From Shewanella xiamenensis (GTDB taxonomy: Bacteria > Pseudomonadota > Gammaproteobacteria > Enterobacterales > Shewanellaceae), in the NCBI RefSeq assembly GCF_014647135.1, contig NZ_BMOP01000005.1:101133-165132 (forward strand): a stretch of DNA of 64,000 nucleotides, written 5' to 3'. The notes below the pieces were generated by a model. That model made no database searches, was not told where the DNA came from, and saw only the letters and a program-made list of their open reading frames with translations. Positions within the stretch are counted from its first letter, which is position 1. Each line of letters starts with the position of its first letter. The position numbers and the translations under genes were made by a program. This document shows positions 25,551 to 38,390 of the stretch, piece by piece.

Positions 25551-28220
25551 ATGATTACGCAAACAACCGTTGCACGTGCGGTTCGTTTTAGTTTACTTGC
25601 TTTAGTATCAACATCTTTATCACCATTGGTTTTCGCAGCTGATGAAACCGCGGTTGCCGAGGATAAAGTTGAGCGTATCGAAGTAACTGGTTCACGTATT
25701 AAGCGTACCGATCTTGAGAATGCTTCACCTGTAGTGGTTGTCAGTGCAGCCGACATTGAAAAAGGCGGGTTTAACTCAGTCCAAGATGTTTTAGGTAACC
25801 TATCGCAAAACTCTGGCGGCTCCATGACTCAGCAAGAAGTTCATGGTTTCACCCCAGCTGCATCTGCTGTAAATCTTCGTGGTGTTGGCGCTGGACGCGT
25901 TCTCACCCTCATCAATGGTAAACGCGTACCTAAATATCCTTTTGGGGCCGGTGGTACAGATAGTTTTGTCGATACCGCAAACATTCCGTTAGGAGCGATT
26001 GAACGCATTGAGATCTTAACCACAGGTGCATCAGCCATTTACGGCTCGGATGCCATGGGCGGCGTTATCAACATTATCTTGAAAAAAGATGTTGAGCAAA
26101 GCACCTTGAAATATCGCTTCTCCGATACCGTTGATGGTGGCTTACAAAACAACCAATTCTCCTTTATGACGGGCGTAAGCAGCGATAAAGCGAACCTAAC
26201 TTTCTTCGCCGAATACGAAGACCGTCAAGCCTTAAAAGGAACAGATCGCCCAGAATGGGGAACAGATATCGTTCCGGGCAACCCTTATGCGGCTTACAGC
26301 TCATATGGTGCGAACATTGTCACCAGCGATAATAAACTCTTTAAAACCTTATCTGCCGCAGAATGTGAGGCACGTGGTTATCAAGTGATGTCCAATGGTC
26401 GCTGCGGTTTTGATCGCTCGCCACAACGGGATTTCTCTCCAGAACAAAAACGCTATTCAACTATGGTGAACCTCACCAAAGAACTGAATGATGACCATCA
26501 GCTCTACTCTCGAATTGACTATACACATGCCTCAACTTTTACCGAAATTGAGTCAGCAACTGTCGGTGATGACTTTAAATATAAAGTAGTTGGCGATGAT
26601 GTCACTATCTACAACAAGTCAAAAGGCCTCTCACAAACCTTCAAAAAATCATCAGCCTTTGGCGGTGATTTTGCCAGCGCAGCCGACGGAGAATATTTCT
26701 ACACTCGTCGTATGTCAGAGTTAGGTCCACGTACTTCTGATTTTGAAACCAATAACTTCTCGTTCTTGATCGGTGGTAAAGGTTATCTGACTGAAGGCAT
26801 CGAATATGACACATCTTGGTCTATTGCCCGCCAAACTGTAGAATCCACCACAACGGGCTCACCAACTTACCAAAGTATGTGGGATTATTTGACCGAAGGA
26901 ACCAATGGTCATTCTCTATTGGATGTTATTTCCAATGAAGATGCCGCCATGCTGGATTATCAAGGTGGTAAAAAAGGTCAATCAACCCTATCAAGCTTTA
27001 ACGCCGGTATTAGTGGCGAAGTCTTTGAATTACCAGCAGGCGCCGTAGCTTATGCTGCTGGTATCGAATATGGCAAAGAATGGTTTTATGACAAATCCGA
27101 TAGCTTTACCACTAACGGCGGTGTCATGGGTAAAGGCGGTAGCAGCGCTCAAGGTGAACGTGAACAATATGCTAGCTACGCTGAAGTGGCTGTTCCTGTG
27201 ATTGAAAACCTCACAGTGACCTTAGCTGGCCGTTACGACTATTACGATGACGAATCAGATGTGGGTGGTCAATTCAGTCCTCAAGTGGCTGTAGAATACC
27301 GTCCTATCGACAGCTTACTGCTACGTGGTCTATATGCAGAGACTTTCCGTGCTCCAGATATGCAGCGTTTATTTGGAGAACCCACGTCAGCCTATAGTAC
27401 TGTGATTGATACTCCTACTTGTGAAGCCTCTGGCCCTGGTCCTGCTTGCGATAAGATCGAATCCTTGCCAATTACCATTGGTGCTAACCCTGAGTTAGAA
27501 GCTGAAACAGGTAAAAACTATAACCTTGGTATGGTATGGGATTACAACGATCTCAATCTGACATTAGATTACTGGATTGTTGAAATCGATAACCTAGTGA
27601 ATGATCCTAGCGCCCAATATATTCTGGATCATTCAGATGCATTTACAGACAAAATTATACGTGATGCGAATGGCAAGTTAATTCAGGTGAATACCCAAGC
27701 GATTAACATGTCATCACAAAAAACCTCTGGTATCGACTTCTCTATCGGTTATCGCTATGAAACTGCCAACTTAGGTGATTTAACCGCCCGCTTAGAAGGC
27801 ACCTACTTACTGAAATGGGAAGAGCAATTAACCCCAGATTCAGAGGCATTAGATCTTATTGATGGTGAAGGTTCAGCGCCTAAAATCCGCGGTAACTTGA
27901 ACTTAGGTTGGAGCTATAACGATTTTGCGACTAACTTATTGTTCAAATACACTGACAGCATGAATGGCGATCGCATGGATTACTTCGTCGAAAATGGTCT
28001 GGACGCAGATTACAGCGTAACGATCGACAGCCATGTTGAAGTGAACTGGTCAGCAAGTTATCTTGTCAACGATGCACTAAAAATCTCAACCGGCATCAAC
28101 AACTTGTTTGATGCGGGCCCTGAGATTGATCAAACCCAGTCATCGTGGCCACATTACCCACGTTCTTACTACAACGTAGTAGGCCGTGAGTATTACCTCG
28201 CTCTGGAAATGAACTTTTAA
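25551..28220 (+). CDS. TonB-dependent outer membrane receptor
   Basis: An 889-residue outer membrane active transporter. A signal peptide (about residues 1-29, SLSPLVFA) is followed by VERIEVTGSRIKR, the TonB-box region, then the plug domain (SPVVVVSAADIEKGGFNSVQDVLGNL, VNLRGVGAGRVLTLINGKRVP, IPLGAIERIEILTTGASAIYGSDAMGGVINIILKKD). A long beta-barrel ends in EYYLALEMNF with a terminal Phe as expected. It resembles the large marine receptors for oligopeptides or carbohydrates rather than siderophore receptors. The substrate is not evident: no enzyme operon adjoins it and the mal operator motif is missing. It is monocistronic with a strong terminator. Confidence 0.92.
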   Translation: MITQTTVARAVRFSLLALVSTSLSPLVFAADETAVAEDKVERIEVTGSRIKRTDLENASPVVVVSAADIEKGGFNSVQDVLGNLSQNSGGSMTQQEVHGFTPAASAVNLRGVGAGRVLTLINGKRVPKYPFGAGGTDSFVDTANIPLGAIERIEILTTGASAIYGSDAMGGVINIILKKDVEQSTLKYRFSDTVDGGLQNNQFSFMTGVSSDKANLTFFAEYEDRQALKGTDRPEWGTDIVPGNPYAAYSSYGANIVTSDNKLFKTLSAAECEARGYQVMSNGRCGFDRSPQRDFSPEQKRYSTMVNLTKELNDDHQLYSRIDYTHASTFTEIESATVGDDFKYKVVGDDVTIYNKSKGLSQTFKKSSAFGGDFASAADGEYFYTRRMSELGPRTSDFETNNFSFLIGGKGYLTEGIEYDTSWSIARQTVESTTTGSPTYQSMWDYLTEGTNGHSLLDVISNEDAAMLDYQGGKKGQSTLSSFNAGISGEVFELPAGAVAYAAGIEYGKEWFYDKSDSFTTNGGVMGKGGSSAQGEREQYASYAEVAVPVIENLTVTLAGRYDYYDDESDVGGQFSPQVAVEYRPIDSLLLRGLYAETFRAPDMQRLFGEPTSAYSTVIDTPTCEASGPGPACDKIESLPITIGANPELEAETGKNYNLGMVWDYNDLNLTLDYWIVEIDNLVNDPSAQYILDHSDAFTDKIIRDANGKLIQVNTQAINMSSQKTSGIDFSIGYRYETANLGDLTARLEGTYLLKWEEQLTPDSEALDLIDGEGSAPKIRGNLNLGWSYNDFATNLLFKYTDSMNGDRMDYFVENGLDADYSVTIDSHVEVNWSASYLVNDALKISTGINNLFDAGPEIDQTQSSWPHYPRSYYNVVGREYYLALEMNF

Positions 28221-28241
28221 TTAAAAACATTTCCAAGGACA

Positions 28242-28268
28242 AAGCCGAGCATATTTGCTCGGCTTTTT
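28242..28268 (+). terminator. Terminator after the TonB receptor gene
   Basis: A perfect 9-bp stem AAGCCGAGC/GCTCGGCTT with 6-nt loop and a T-run, 22 bp after the stop. Confidence 0.88.
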
Positions 28269-28464
28269 ATTTGCATACTGATACCCAAATTAACATCAAA
28301 TATTTCACTTTTACCTACATCGACCACCTATCAAATCTTTGCGACTATCTGACCTTATTCTCAACATGCCCTAGGCAATATCCCCTTGTAGCATCCAGCG
28401 CACAATGCCACAATGCGAGCAAAATCAATGCGTGCCAACGGCGCCCCTCGATAGGAGCATCATC

Positions 28465-29951
<1,487 letters not shown>

Positions 29952-29956
29952 ATACC

Positions 29957-30709
29957 ATGGCTATCACGGCAAAAAAAGCCCTGCTCTATGGTCTAGAGCC
30001 AAGGGGAGAGACAGGTTTAACAGCGTATGTAGACTCTGACTCAATGAGCGACTTAGTGTTCGTTGAGTTACTCAGCCCCTATCATCAGCGAGAAACGCGG
30101 TTTAAGTTAGAGTCACAAACCGCCCTTGCCTTTCAAGCAATGGCCGACAGTGCCGCCAAAGACGGTATTAAGCTGGCGATTTGCTCTGCCTATCGCCCCT
30201 TCGATCGGCAACTCGCCATTTGGAATGCCAAGGCTAGCGGTAAACGAGTGGTCCTAGATATCAATGAGCAGCCTGTGGATATCGCGCCGCTCAGCGATGA
30301 TGAATTAGTCGATTTGATCTTACTCTGGTCGGCATTGCCCGGTGCTTCGCGTCACCATTGGGGAACGGATATCGATGTGTTTGATGCCAAGCAAATTGAG
30401 GTCAAATCCCTGCGTCTGGTGGACGCCGAGTACCGTGACGGCGGCCCCTGCGCCCACTTGCACCAGTGGCTAGTGGCTAACGCCAAGGATTTTGGGTTTT
30501 ATTTTCCGTTCCAGAAAGGCCAAAGCGCGGTAAGTGCTGAGCCTTGGCATATCAGCTATTTTCCCGTGTCTCAAACCCTGTTACCCCAATTTGAGGTGCA
30601 GGCCTTAGCGCAGGTTATCCAGCAGAGCGATATGTTGCTAAAAGACGCCGTGATCCGGCGTTTACCCGAGTTAGTAGCGGAATATGTACATCGGATTGCG
30701 CAGCCTTAA
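29957..30709 (+). CDS. M15 family D-alanyl-D-alanine carboxypeptidase-like protein
   Basis: A 250-residue VanY-type zinc peptidase. ICSAYRPFDRQLAIW is the SAYRS/T-type block, SRHHWGTDIDVFD supplies the His and Asp ligands (HxxxxxxD), and SAEPWHISYF supplies the catalytic Glu and third zinc ligand (ExxH). The start is the ATG at 29957, five bases after the dapE stop; a longer in-frame reading would overlap dapE by over 70 bp. No signal peptide is visible, unlike secreted VanY proteins, so the location is uncertain. Likely cotranscribed with dapE; both touch peptidoglycan precursor metabolism. Confidence 0.85.
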   Translation: MAITAKKALLYGLEPRGETGLTAYVDSDSMSDLVFVELLSPYHQRETRFKLESQTALAFQAMADSAAKDGIKLAICSAYRPFDRQLAIWNAKASGKRVVLDINEQPVDIAPLSDDELVDLILLWSALPGASRHHWGTDIDVFDAKQIEVKSLRLVDAEYRDGGPCAHLHQWLVANAKDFGFYFPFQKGQSAVSAEPWHISYFPVSQTLLPQFEVQALAQVIQQSDMLLKDAVIRRLPELVAEYVHRIAQP

Positions 30710-30776
30710 TAGCTTTTTCTGCACGTTTTAGCCGACGTCCCTTCCCGTTTTTGGTTTTATAGATTAAGTAGGTTTT

Positions 30777-31607
30777 ATGGATTTATCATCATACAGACAA
30801 CAAATTAGCATCGCGGGTAGCCAACTTAGTTACCTTGATATCGGCACAGGCCCTGCCCTGTTATTTGGCCACAGCTACCTTTGGGACAGCGCCATGTGGG
30901 CGCCACAAATTGCGCTCTTAAGCAAAAGCTACCGCTGTATCGTACCCGATCTCTGGGGACACGGCCAATCTGGCGCTGTACCGGAAAACTGCCATAGCCT
31001 GTTAGACATTAGTGAGCATATGTTAGCCCTGATGGACGCCCTCGAACTTGAGACATTTTCCCTCATCGGTTTGTCCGTTGGCGCCATGTGGGGGGCAGAA
31101 CTGGTGCTTAAGGCGCCTGCTCGCGTCAAGACGCTTGCCATGCTGGACAGTTTTATTGGTTTTGAGCCAGAAATCACCCGTGCCAAATATTTTGGGATGT
31201 TAGACATGATCCAAACCGCTGGCAGTATTCCGCCAGCACTTATCAATGCAATTTCACCGCTGTTTTTTGCAGATAATGCCAAAACGAATAATCCCGAATT
31301 AGTGCAACGTTTTGAAAGCGACTTAGCTGCGCTAACGCCAGAACGCATTCCCGACATAGTAAAACTTGGACGGATTATTTTTGGTCGGCGCGATACCCTA
31401 GAATTTGCCGAACAATTTACCTTACCTTGCTTAATCATGGTGGGTGTAGAAGACAAGGCGCGCAGTGTTTTAGAAAGTTATTTGATGAGTGATGCCATCA
31501 ATGGCAGCCAATTAGTGCATATTCCAAGTGCTGGCCATATTTCAAGTCTAGAACAAGCCGAATTTGTTAATCAGCAATTATTAGCATTTCTGAGCCAATG
31601 CGCTTAA
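30777..31607 (+). CDS. Alpha/beta hydrolase
   Basis: A 276-residue alpha/beta-fold hydrolase. The oxyanion region is PALLFGHSYLWDSAMW. IVPDLWGHGQSGA precedes the nucleophile elbow GLSVGAMWG. An acidic residue in MVGVEDKARS and the His in PSAGHISSLEQAEFV complete the triad. The substrate is unknown; the sequence resembles the RutD/3-oxoadipate enol-lactonase-like branch in a general way. It follows the M15 gene by 67 bp on the same strand and ends before a stable hairpin. Confidence 0.88.
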   Translation: MDLSSYRQQISIAGSQLSYLDIGTGPALLFGHSYLWDSAMWAPQIALLSKSYRCIVPDLWGHGQSGAVPENCHSLLDISEHMLALMDALELETFSLIGLSVGAMWGAELVLKAPARVKTLAMLDSFIGFEPEITRAKYFGMLDMIQTAGSIPPALINAISPLFFADNAKTNNPELVQRFESDLAALTPERIPDIVKLGRIIFGRRDTLEFAEQFTLPCLIMVGVEDKARSVLESYLMSDAINGSQLVHIPSAGHISSLEQAEFVNQQLLAFLSQCA

Positions 31608-31621
31608 TACGCACCATGATG

Positions 31622-31648
31622 GTTAGAGCATGTCACCCATGCTCTAAC
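31622..31648 (+). terminator. Hairpin after the alpha/beta hydrolase gene
   Basis: A perfect 10-bp stem (GTTAGAGCAT/ATGCTCTAAC) with 7-nt loop, 15 bp after the stop. No T-run follows, so it may be an mRNA 3' stabiliser rather than a terminator. Confidence 0.5.
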
Positions 31649-31848
31649 AGATTCATATTCTAGAACCCTCAATAAGAATGAGTCTTTTGCCTATTACTCG
31701 AAATCTTTTCCAATAATCTTGGAGTGCTATCCCACTTGAGGCTTAACAAACATCGATTTGTTAACTGCCCCAAAAATGTTGCAAAATCGTGAAAACGCCA
31801 AAAATTCAACTACCTTTAAACTGTATTCCCTCAAAAAGGTTTCCTAAC

Positions 31849-33027
31849 ATGAGAAAAAGTACAGTTGCATTAGGTGTGTTGACCGCACTCTATATTCCAT
31901 CCCTTTACGCGAATGTTGAAATAAACGGCTTTGCCTCCATTGTTGCTGGCTCAAGCTTATCCGATGATAAAAGTTACTACGGTTATGATAAAGAAATCGA
32001 CTTTAATAATGACTCCAAAGTCGCATTACAATTTGCCGCAGATTTAGGGAGCGGCTTACGAGCAACCGCACAAGTCCTCTCCCGTGGCAGTGACGATTAT
32101 AGTGCAGAGTTTGAATGGGCTTATATTTCCTATGACATTAGCGATAAGTTGATGCTAATGGCTGGAAGACAACGATTTAATCTTTACAAATATTCCGATT
32201 ATATCGATGTTGGCTATGCCTACCATTGGATAACGCCACCAAGGGGAGTCTATTCGCTCCCCTTTAATTCTGGCGAAGGCGTTGGTTTAGTTTATTCAGA
32301 TTTATGGGGCAATACTGAAGTTGGCTTAACCTATAAATATATTACGACATCGGTGTCTGACTATGCGCCTGTCGGTTCATCAACGCCCCCAGCGCCCTTT
32401 TCCGCCAAGGGCCATATTATGAACTTCAATTTTAGCACCGCTGGATTTGAGTACGGTTTAAATGTGGGGATAGTCACGGATTTCTCATATGAACTGCCAG
32501 CACTACTTGGTTTGGGTGAAGCCATTTCCCAAACAGGTTTATTCGATGATCAAGTTGTAAATGACTTATTAGCGATAGAGGATAGTGCCTTACTTATTGG
32601 CGCTAACATCAAATATGACGCAGGAAAGTGGTTTATATTAGCGGAATACACCCGAATAGACGTCGACCCTAGCAGTTTTAATATTCAAGATTCTGCCTTT
32701 GTTTCAGCGGGTGTTCGTTACCATGATTTTACCTTCCATTTAACCTATGGCATTGATAAAGGTGACCCACAATATGATGCCTATGATGCAATGTTGCCTG
32801 TCTACAACGCCCTACCTCCGGCCAATCAAGCAGCTCTCGCGCCATTAGTGATAGGAACGAAAGCCGCATTAGAAGCACAACAAGAGGATAGTTCCTATTA
32901 CATCATCGGAACCCGCTGGGATTTTCATCCCTCTGCGGCGCTAAAACTGGAATACACCAATTACAGTAATGATAAGCCGACCTCCGACGAACAACTCTTA
33001 AGCATGGCTGTTGATCTTGTTTTCTAA
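31849..33027 (+). CDS. Porin-like outer membrane beta-barrel protein
   Basis: A 392-residue protein with signal peptide MRKSTVALGVLTALYIPSLYA before NVEINGFAS. The start is ATG 31849 with AAAAAGG upstream; a GTG 20 codons earlier is not needed. The mature part alternates hydrophobic and polar residues with many aromatic girdle positions (FEWAYISYDI, LMLMAGRQRFNLYKYSDY) and ends in LLSMAVDLVF with terminal Phe, typical of a 16-strand porin. It resembles the Gram-negative porin/DcaP-like group. Its gene is 10 bp from that for a small PstS-like protein, so both are likely one operon. Confidence 0.85.
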   Translation: MRKSTVALGVLTALYIPSLYANVEINGFASIVAGSSLSDDKSYYGYDKEIDFNNDSKVALQFAADLGSGLRATAQVLSRGSDDYSAEFEWAYISYDISDKLMLMAGRQRFNLYKYSDYIDVGYAYHWITPPRGVYSLPFNSGEGVGLVYSDLWGNTEVGLTYKYITTSVSDYAPVGSSTPPAPFSAKGHIMNFNFSTAGFEYGLNVGIVTDFSYELPALLGLGEAISQTGLFDDQVVNDLLAIEDSALLIGANIKYDAGKWFILAEYTRIDVDPSSFNIQDSAFVSAGVRYHDFTFHLTYGIDKGDPQYDAYDAMLPVYNALPPANQAALAPLVIGTKAALEAQQEDSSYYIIGTRWDFHPSAALKLEYTNYSNDKPTSDEQLLSMAVDLVF

Positions 33028-33037
33028 GGAGTCATTT

Positions 33038-33475
33038 ATGAATTTACCTCACATTGCTAAATACATCGTCAAGCCAATCAGCTTGTGTGCACTCCTATTG
33101 CTCAGTCAATGGGCTCAAGCGGAAATCGCCGTAATCGTTCACCCTTCGAACAGTTCAGAGATATCAGCTGCCGATATTTCAAGAATTTATTCGGGAAAGC
33201 TTAAAACCTTTTCGACAGGAGGCACGATTGTCGCACTCGATCAAGCGGAAGGCTCACCTGTCAGGGAAGCCTTTGTAAAACAAATCCTCAATAAAACAGA
33301 AAGTCAGTTAAAAGCCTATTGGTCAAAACTCGTATTTTCTGGACAAGGACAACCGCCTAAAGTGGTCGAATCCAGTGCTGAGATTCTTACTCTCGTCGCC
33401 GCCAATCCAAATATGATCGGCTTTGTGGATGCAGCAGAAGTGACGCCCAATGTCAAAGTTGTAGGTAAGTTTTAG
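33038..33475 (+). CDS. Small PstS-like phosphate-binding-domain protein
   Basis: A 145-residue protein with a signal peptide (SLCALLLLSQWAQA before EIAVIVHP). The rest matches only one lobe of a PBP-like phosphate-binding domain: NSSEISAADISRIYSGKLKTFSTGGTIVALDQAEGSPVREAFVKQIL and ANPNMIGFVDAAEV. Full-length PstS has about 320-350 residues, so this is a miniature version common in marine gammaproteobacteria. AAGGAG precedes the ATG at 33038. It follows the porin gene by 10 bp, suggesting a joint role, perhaps in anion (phosphate) sensing or uptake; no pstCAB genes are near. Confidence 0.82.
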   Translation: MNLPHIAKYIVKPISLCALLLLSQWAQAEIAVIVHPSNSSEISAADISRIYSGKLKTFSTGGTIVALDQAEGSPVREAFVKQILNKTESQLKAYWSKLVFSGQGQPPKVVESSAEILTLVAANPNMIGFVDAAEVTPNVKVVGKF

Positions 33476-33496
33476 GGATTAACCTGATTGTACCTA

Positions 33497-33533
33497 TTGA
33501 TGCCTTCTTTCAATAAGAAGGCATCAAATTTTT
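33497..33533 (+). terminator. Terminator after the porin/PstS-like pair
   Basis: A perfect 13-bp stem (33497-33509 with 33515-33527), 5-nt loop and T-run, 21 bp after the stop. Confidence 0.9.
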
Positions 33534-33895
33534 ACATTAAGCATTTAAATCATATAGATATATACAAACCCGGTCTAAGTTTAACGAAAAGTTCTGCGTG
33601 ATTGCGCCATGCGCAATAACAGATTTACCCATTCATTCCAGTGTTCCCTCTTTTGCCAACAGTAACATTGAGCTCTTAGGCGCAGGCTAAATAAATTTTA
33701 TCAAAAAAATTCAAAGCATTAGACCAAATTATTTAACTGTTGATGGAATTAAGTCATGGTCAAACCTGAGTTTAATCTTAATTGGATAGACCAGAGGCCA
33801 CGATTTTGCTGGTATACTCAATCGCAAAAAAGGTGCGGCTTGCATCATTTAGGGCAAAAGACATTTTAATATGTCCAATAAAACAATAGGTTAAA
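33534..33895 (+). promoter_or_regulatory. Leader region of the carbonic anhydrase gene with extended -10
   Basis: 362 bases without a gene. An extended -10 TGGTATACT lies at 33810-33818, about 78 bp before the carbonic anhydrase start, with no strong -35, as expected for an extended -10 promoter. The part before 33780 shows no structure I can support. Confidence 0.45.
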
Positions 33896-34501
33896 ATGAA
33901 ATTACTCAAACCCTTATTCGATAATAACCGCCGTTGGGCCGGACGCATCAGTCAAGAACACCCTGATTTTTTTGAACAACTGGCAAAACAGCAAAACCCT
34001 GAGTATCTCTGGATTGGTTGTTCAGACAGCCGAGTCCCTTCTAACCAAATCATCGATTTAATGCCTGGCGAAGTCTTTGTTCACCGCAATATTGCCAATA
34101 TGGTGATCCATACCGATCTTAACTGCCTGTCAGTACTGCAATATGCTATCGATGTACTTAAAGTGAAACATATTATGGTCGTCGGTCACTACGGCTGCGG
34201 TGGTGTACGTGCCGCAATGGGTAATCAGCGCCTTGGACTTATCGATAACTGGCTAGGTCATTTGCGCGATGTCTATCGCCTACATCATGATGAATTAATG
34301 CAAATGGATGAAGCCAAACGTTTTGATCGCCTGTGTGAGCTCAATGTGATTGAACAGGTTTCCAATGTCACCAGTAGTACTATCGTGCAAGAAGCCTGGT
34401 CTCGCGGCCAAGAACTGGCTGTCCATGGGTGGATTTACGGTATCGATAATGGTCTATTAACGGATCTTGATGTTACGGTAGACCGTGCACAAGTCGTGTA
34501 A
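33896..34501 (+). CDS. can: Beta-class carbonic anhydrase
   Basis: A 201-residue zinc enzyme that interconverts CO2 and bicarbonate in the cytoplasm. The zinc ligands C42, H98 and C101 are in place (WIGCSDSRVPSN and VVGHYGCGGVRAAM), with the Asp-Arg dyad D44/R46. FVHRNIANMV is the other family signature. Length is near E. coli Can (220). The ATG follows an AGGTTAAA ribosome site. It is monocistronic with a terminator. Confidence 0.96.
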   Translation: MKLLKPLFDNNRRWAGRISQEHPDFFEQLAKQQNPEYLWIGCSDSRVPSNQIIDLMPGEVFVHRNIANMVIHTDLNCLSVLQYAIDVLKVKHIMVVGHYGCGGVRAAMGNQRLGLIDNWLGHLRDVYRLHHDELMQMDEAKRFDRLCELNVIEQVSNVTSSTIVQEAWSRGQELAVHGWIYGIDNGLLTDLDVTVDRAQVV

Positions 34502-34546
34502 GTCTTTCGTCGTATGATATGCCATTAACGGCCCAACTGACGCCAC

Positions 34547-34573
34547 AAAAACCTGCCACTGTGCAGGTTTTTG
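34547..34573 (+). terminator. Terminator after the carbonic anhydrase gene
   Basis: A perfect 10-bp stem AAAAACCTGC/GCAGGTTTTT with 6-nt loop, 45 bp after the stop. Confidence 0.85.
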
Positions 34574-34621
34574 GTTTTACGCCCTAAAGGCAAAGACTCG
34601 CTATTCATTTACGAGGAATGA

Positions 34622-36028
<1,407 letters not shown>

Positions 36029-36032
36029 TTAA

Positions 36033-37118
<1,086 letters not shown>

Positions 37119-37132
37119 GCTCTCAAGCAGAT

Positions 37133-37161
37133 GACAAGGGCTCATTGTGAGCCCTTTTGTC
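37133..37161 (+). terminator. Hairpin between kdnB and kdsB
   Basis: AAGGGCTC pairs with GAGCCCTT around a 5-nt loop, extended by GAC/GTC outside, followed by a short T-run, 14 bp after the kdnB stop. Possibly a partial terminator. Confidence 0.65.
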
Positions 37162-37200
37162 TATCTACACTGCATATCTCTGATAAAGTAGGATAATTTA

Positions 37201-37938
37201 ATGAATGTGACTCTGTTAATCCCGGCGCGTTACGGTTCAAGCCGCTTCCCGGGCAAGCCCTTAGCCCCGATTAACGGCAAGCCGATGATCCAACACGTGT
37301 ATGAACGCGCGTCGTTAGCCAAAGGCCTCACCAATATTTATGTTGCAACCGATGATGAGCGTATTAAAAGCGCCGTAGAAGGTTTTGGCGGCAAAGTGGT
37401 CATGACCAGCCCTGATGCGGCATCGGGCACAGACCGTATCAATGATGCGATTAACCAATTAGGTTTAAAGGATGACGATCTGGTCATCAACCTTCAGGGC
37501 GACCAACCCTTAATCGACCCAACCTCCATTGAGCAAGTGATCAGCCTCTTCGAACGTCACCCAGGCGAGTTTGAAATGGCGACCCTCGGCTATGAAATTG
37601 TCAACAAGGCTGAACTTGACGATCCTATGCATGTGAAGATGGTGTTCGATAACGACTATTACGCGCTGTATTTCTCCCGCGCGCGTATTCCCTTCGGTCG
37701 CGATACCAAAGATTATCCAGTTTACAAGCACTTAGGCGTGTATGCTTACACCCGCAGATTTGTGCAAGCCTTTGCAGCCCTGCCATTAGGCCGCCTCGAA
37801 GATCTGGAAAAATTAGAGCAGCTACGCGCCCTAGAACATGGCCATAAGATCAAAGTTGCCATCAGCGCCTTTGACTCAATCGAAGTTGACACGCCAGAAG
37901 ATATTCGTAAGTGTGAGCAGCGCTTAGCCGTTGATTAA
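37201..37938 (+). CDS. kdsB: CMP-Kdo / CMP-Kdo8N cytidylyltransferase KdsB
   Basis: A 245-residue enzyme that activates Kdo, here probably Kdo8N, with CTP before transfer to lipid [29 protein letters not shown] is the nucleotide-binding N-terminus, [13 protein letters not shown] the metal site, and [14 protein letters not shown] and [15 protein letters not shown] the C-terminal family blocks. In S. oneidensis the KdsB in this locus prefers the amino sugar. An AGGA ribosome site precedes the ATG. Confidence 0.95.
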   Translation: MNVTLLIPARYGSSRFPGKPLAPINGKPMIQHVYERASLAKGLTNIYVATDDERIKSAVEGFGGKVVMTSPDAASGTDRINDAINQLGLKDDDLVINLQGDQPLIDPTSIEQVISLFERHPGEFEMATLGYEIVNKAELDDPMHVKMVFDNDYYALYFSRARIPFGRDTKDYPVYKHLGVYAYTRRFVQAFAALPLGRLEDLEKLEQLRALEHGHKIKVAISAFDSIEVDTPEDIRKCEQRLAVD

Positions 37939-37966
37939 TCAGGGTGTTGCTCAATAAGGAGTTGTT

Positions 37967-38182
37967 ATGTCGAGCTTAGAAGTGTGGATCATTATAATTT
38001 TGGTGGTAGGTGTGATTGCCAGCAATCTTGCCGCACTGAAATACAGTGCAAAATTCAAACTGCCACAGTTTGGTCAGCACGATAAAGAGAAACAACTAAA
38101 ATCCGACATGACTCAGCCTCCACACGAAGCCGATGGTAACGAAACGCAAACTCCAGATAAGTCTTCGAATCAATCCAAATAA
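37967..38182 (+). CDS. DUF2897-like small membrane protein
   Basis: A 71-residue protein. One N-terminal membrane helix (about residues 6-24, VWIIIILVVGVIASNLAAL) is followed by a short basic region and a polar, charged tail rich in Gln, Asp, Asn and Ser. I recall this as the DUF2897 family of Shewanella and relatives; function unknown. It has a strong AAGGAG ribosome site, lies 28 bp after kdsB and ends before a strong terminator, so it is the last gene of the kdn transcript. Confidence 0.8.
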   Translation: MSSLEVWIIIILVVGVIASNLAALKYSAKFKLPQFGQHDKEKQLKSDMTQPPHEADGNETQTPDKSSNQSK

Positions 38183-38216
38183 ACTAAGATTAGCATTCAT
38201 CTTGATTTCCCCTCAC

Positions 38217-38243
38217 AAAAAGGCGCATCGGCGCCTTTTTGCA
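38217..38243 (+). terminator. Terminator of the kdn/kdsB transcript
   Basis: A 10-bp perfect stem AAAAAGGCGC/GCGCCTTTTT with 4-nt loop, 34 bp after the stop. Confidence 0.92.
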
Positions 38244-38347
38244 TTTCTTACCATCCCTTTAAATCGTAGTTCAGATTTTGTAACAAACTCAAGTGATTCA
38301 TCCATAAACTAGCGGTTAGCACAAAGCTACAATTAACATTCGCGCAT

Positions 38348-38373
38348 AAAAAACCAGCCGAAGCTGGTTTTTT
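38348..38373 (-). terminator. Terminator after the NhaC-like gene
   Basis: A stem of AAAAAACCAGC/GCTGGTTTTTT with a short loop, with T-runs on both strands. It lies just beyond the minus-strand gene stop at 38391 and can act in both directions. Confidence 0.88.
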
Positions 38374-38390
38374 ATGTATTAAGTCACGCA

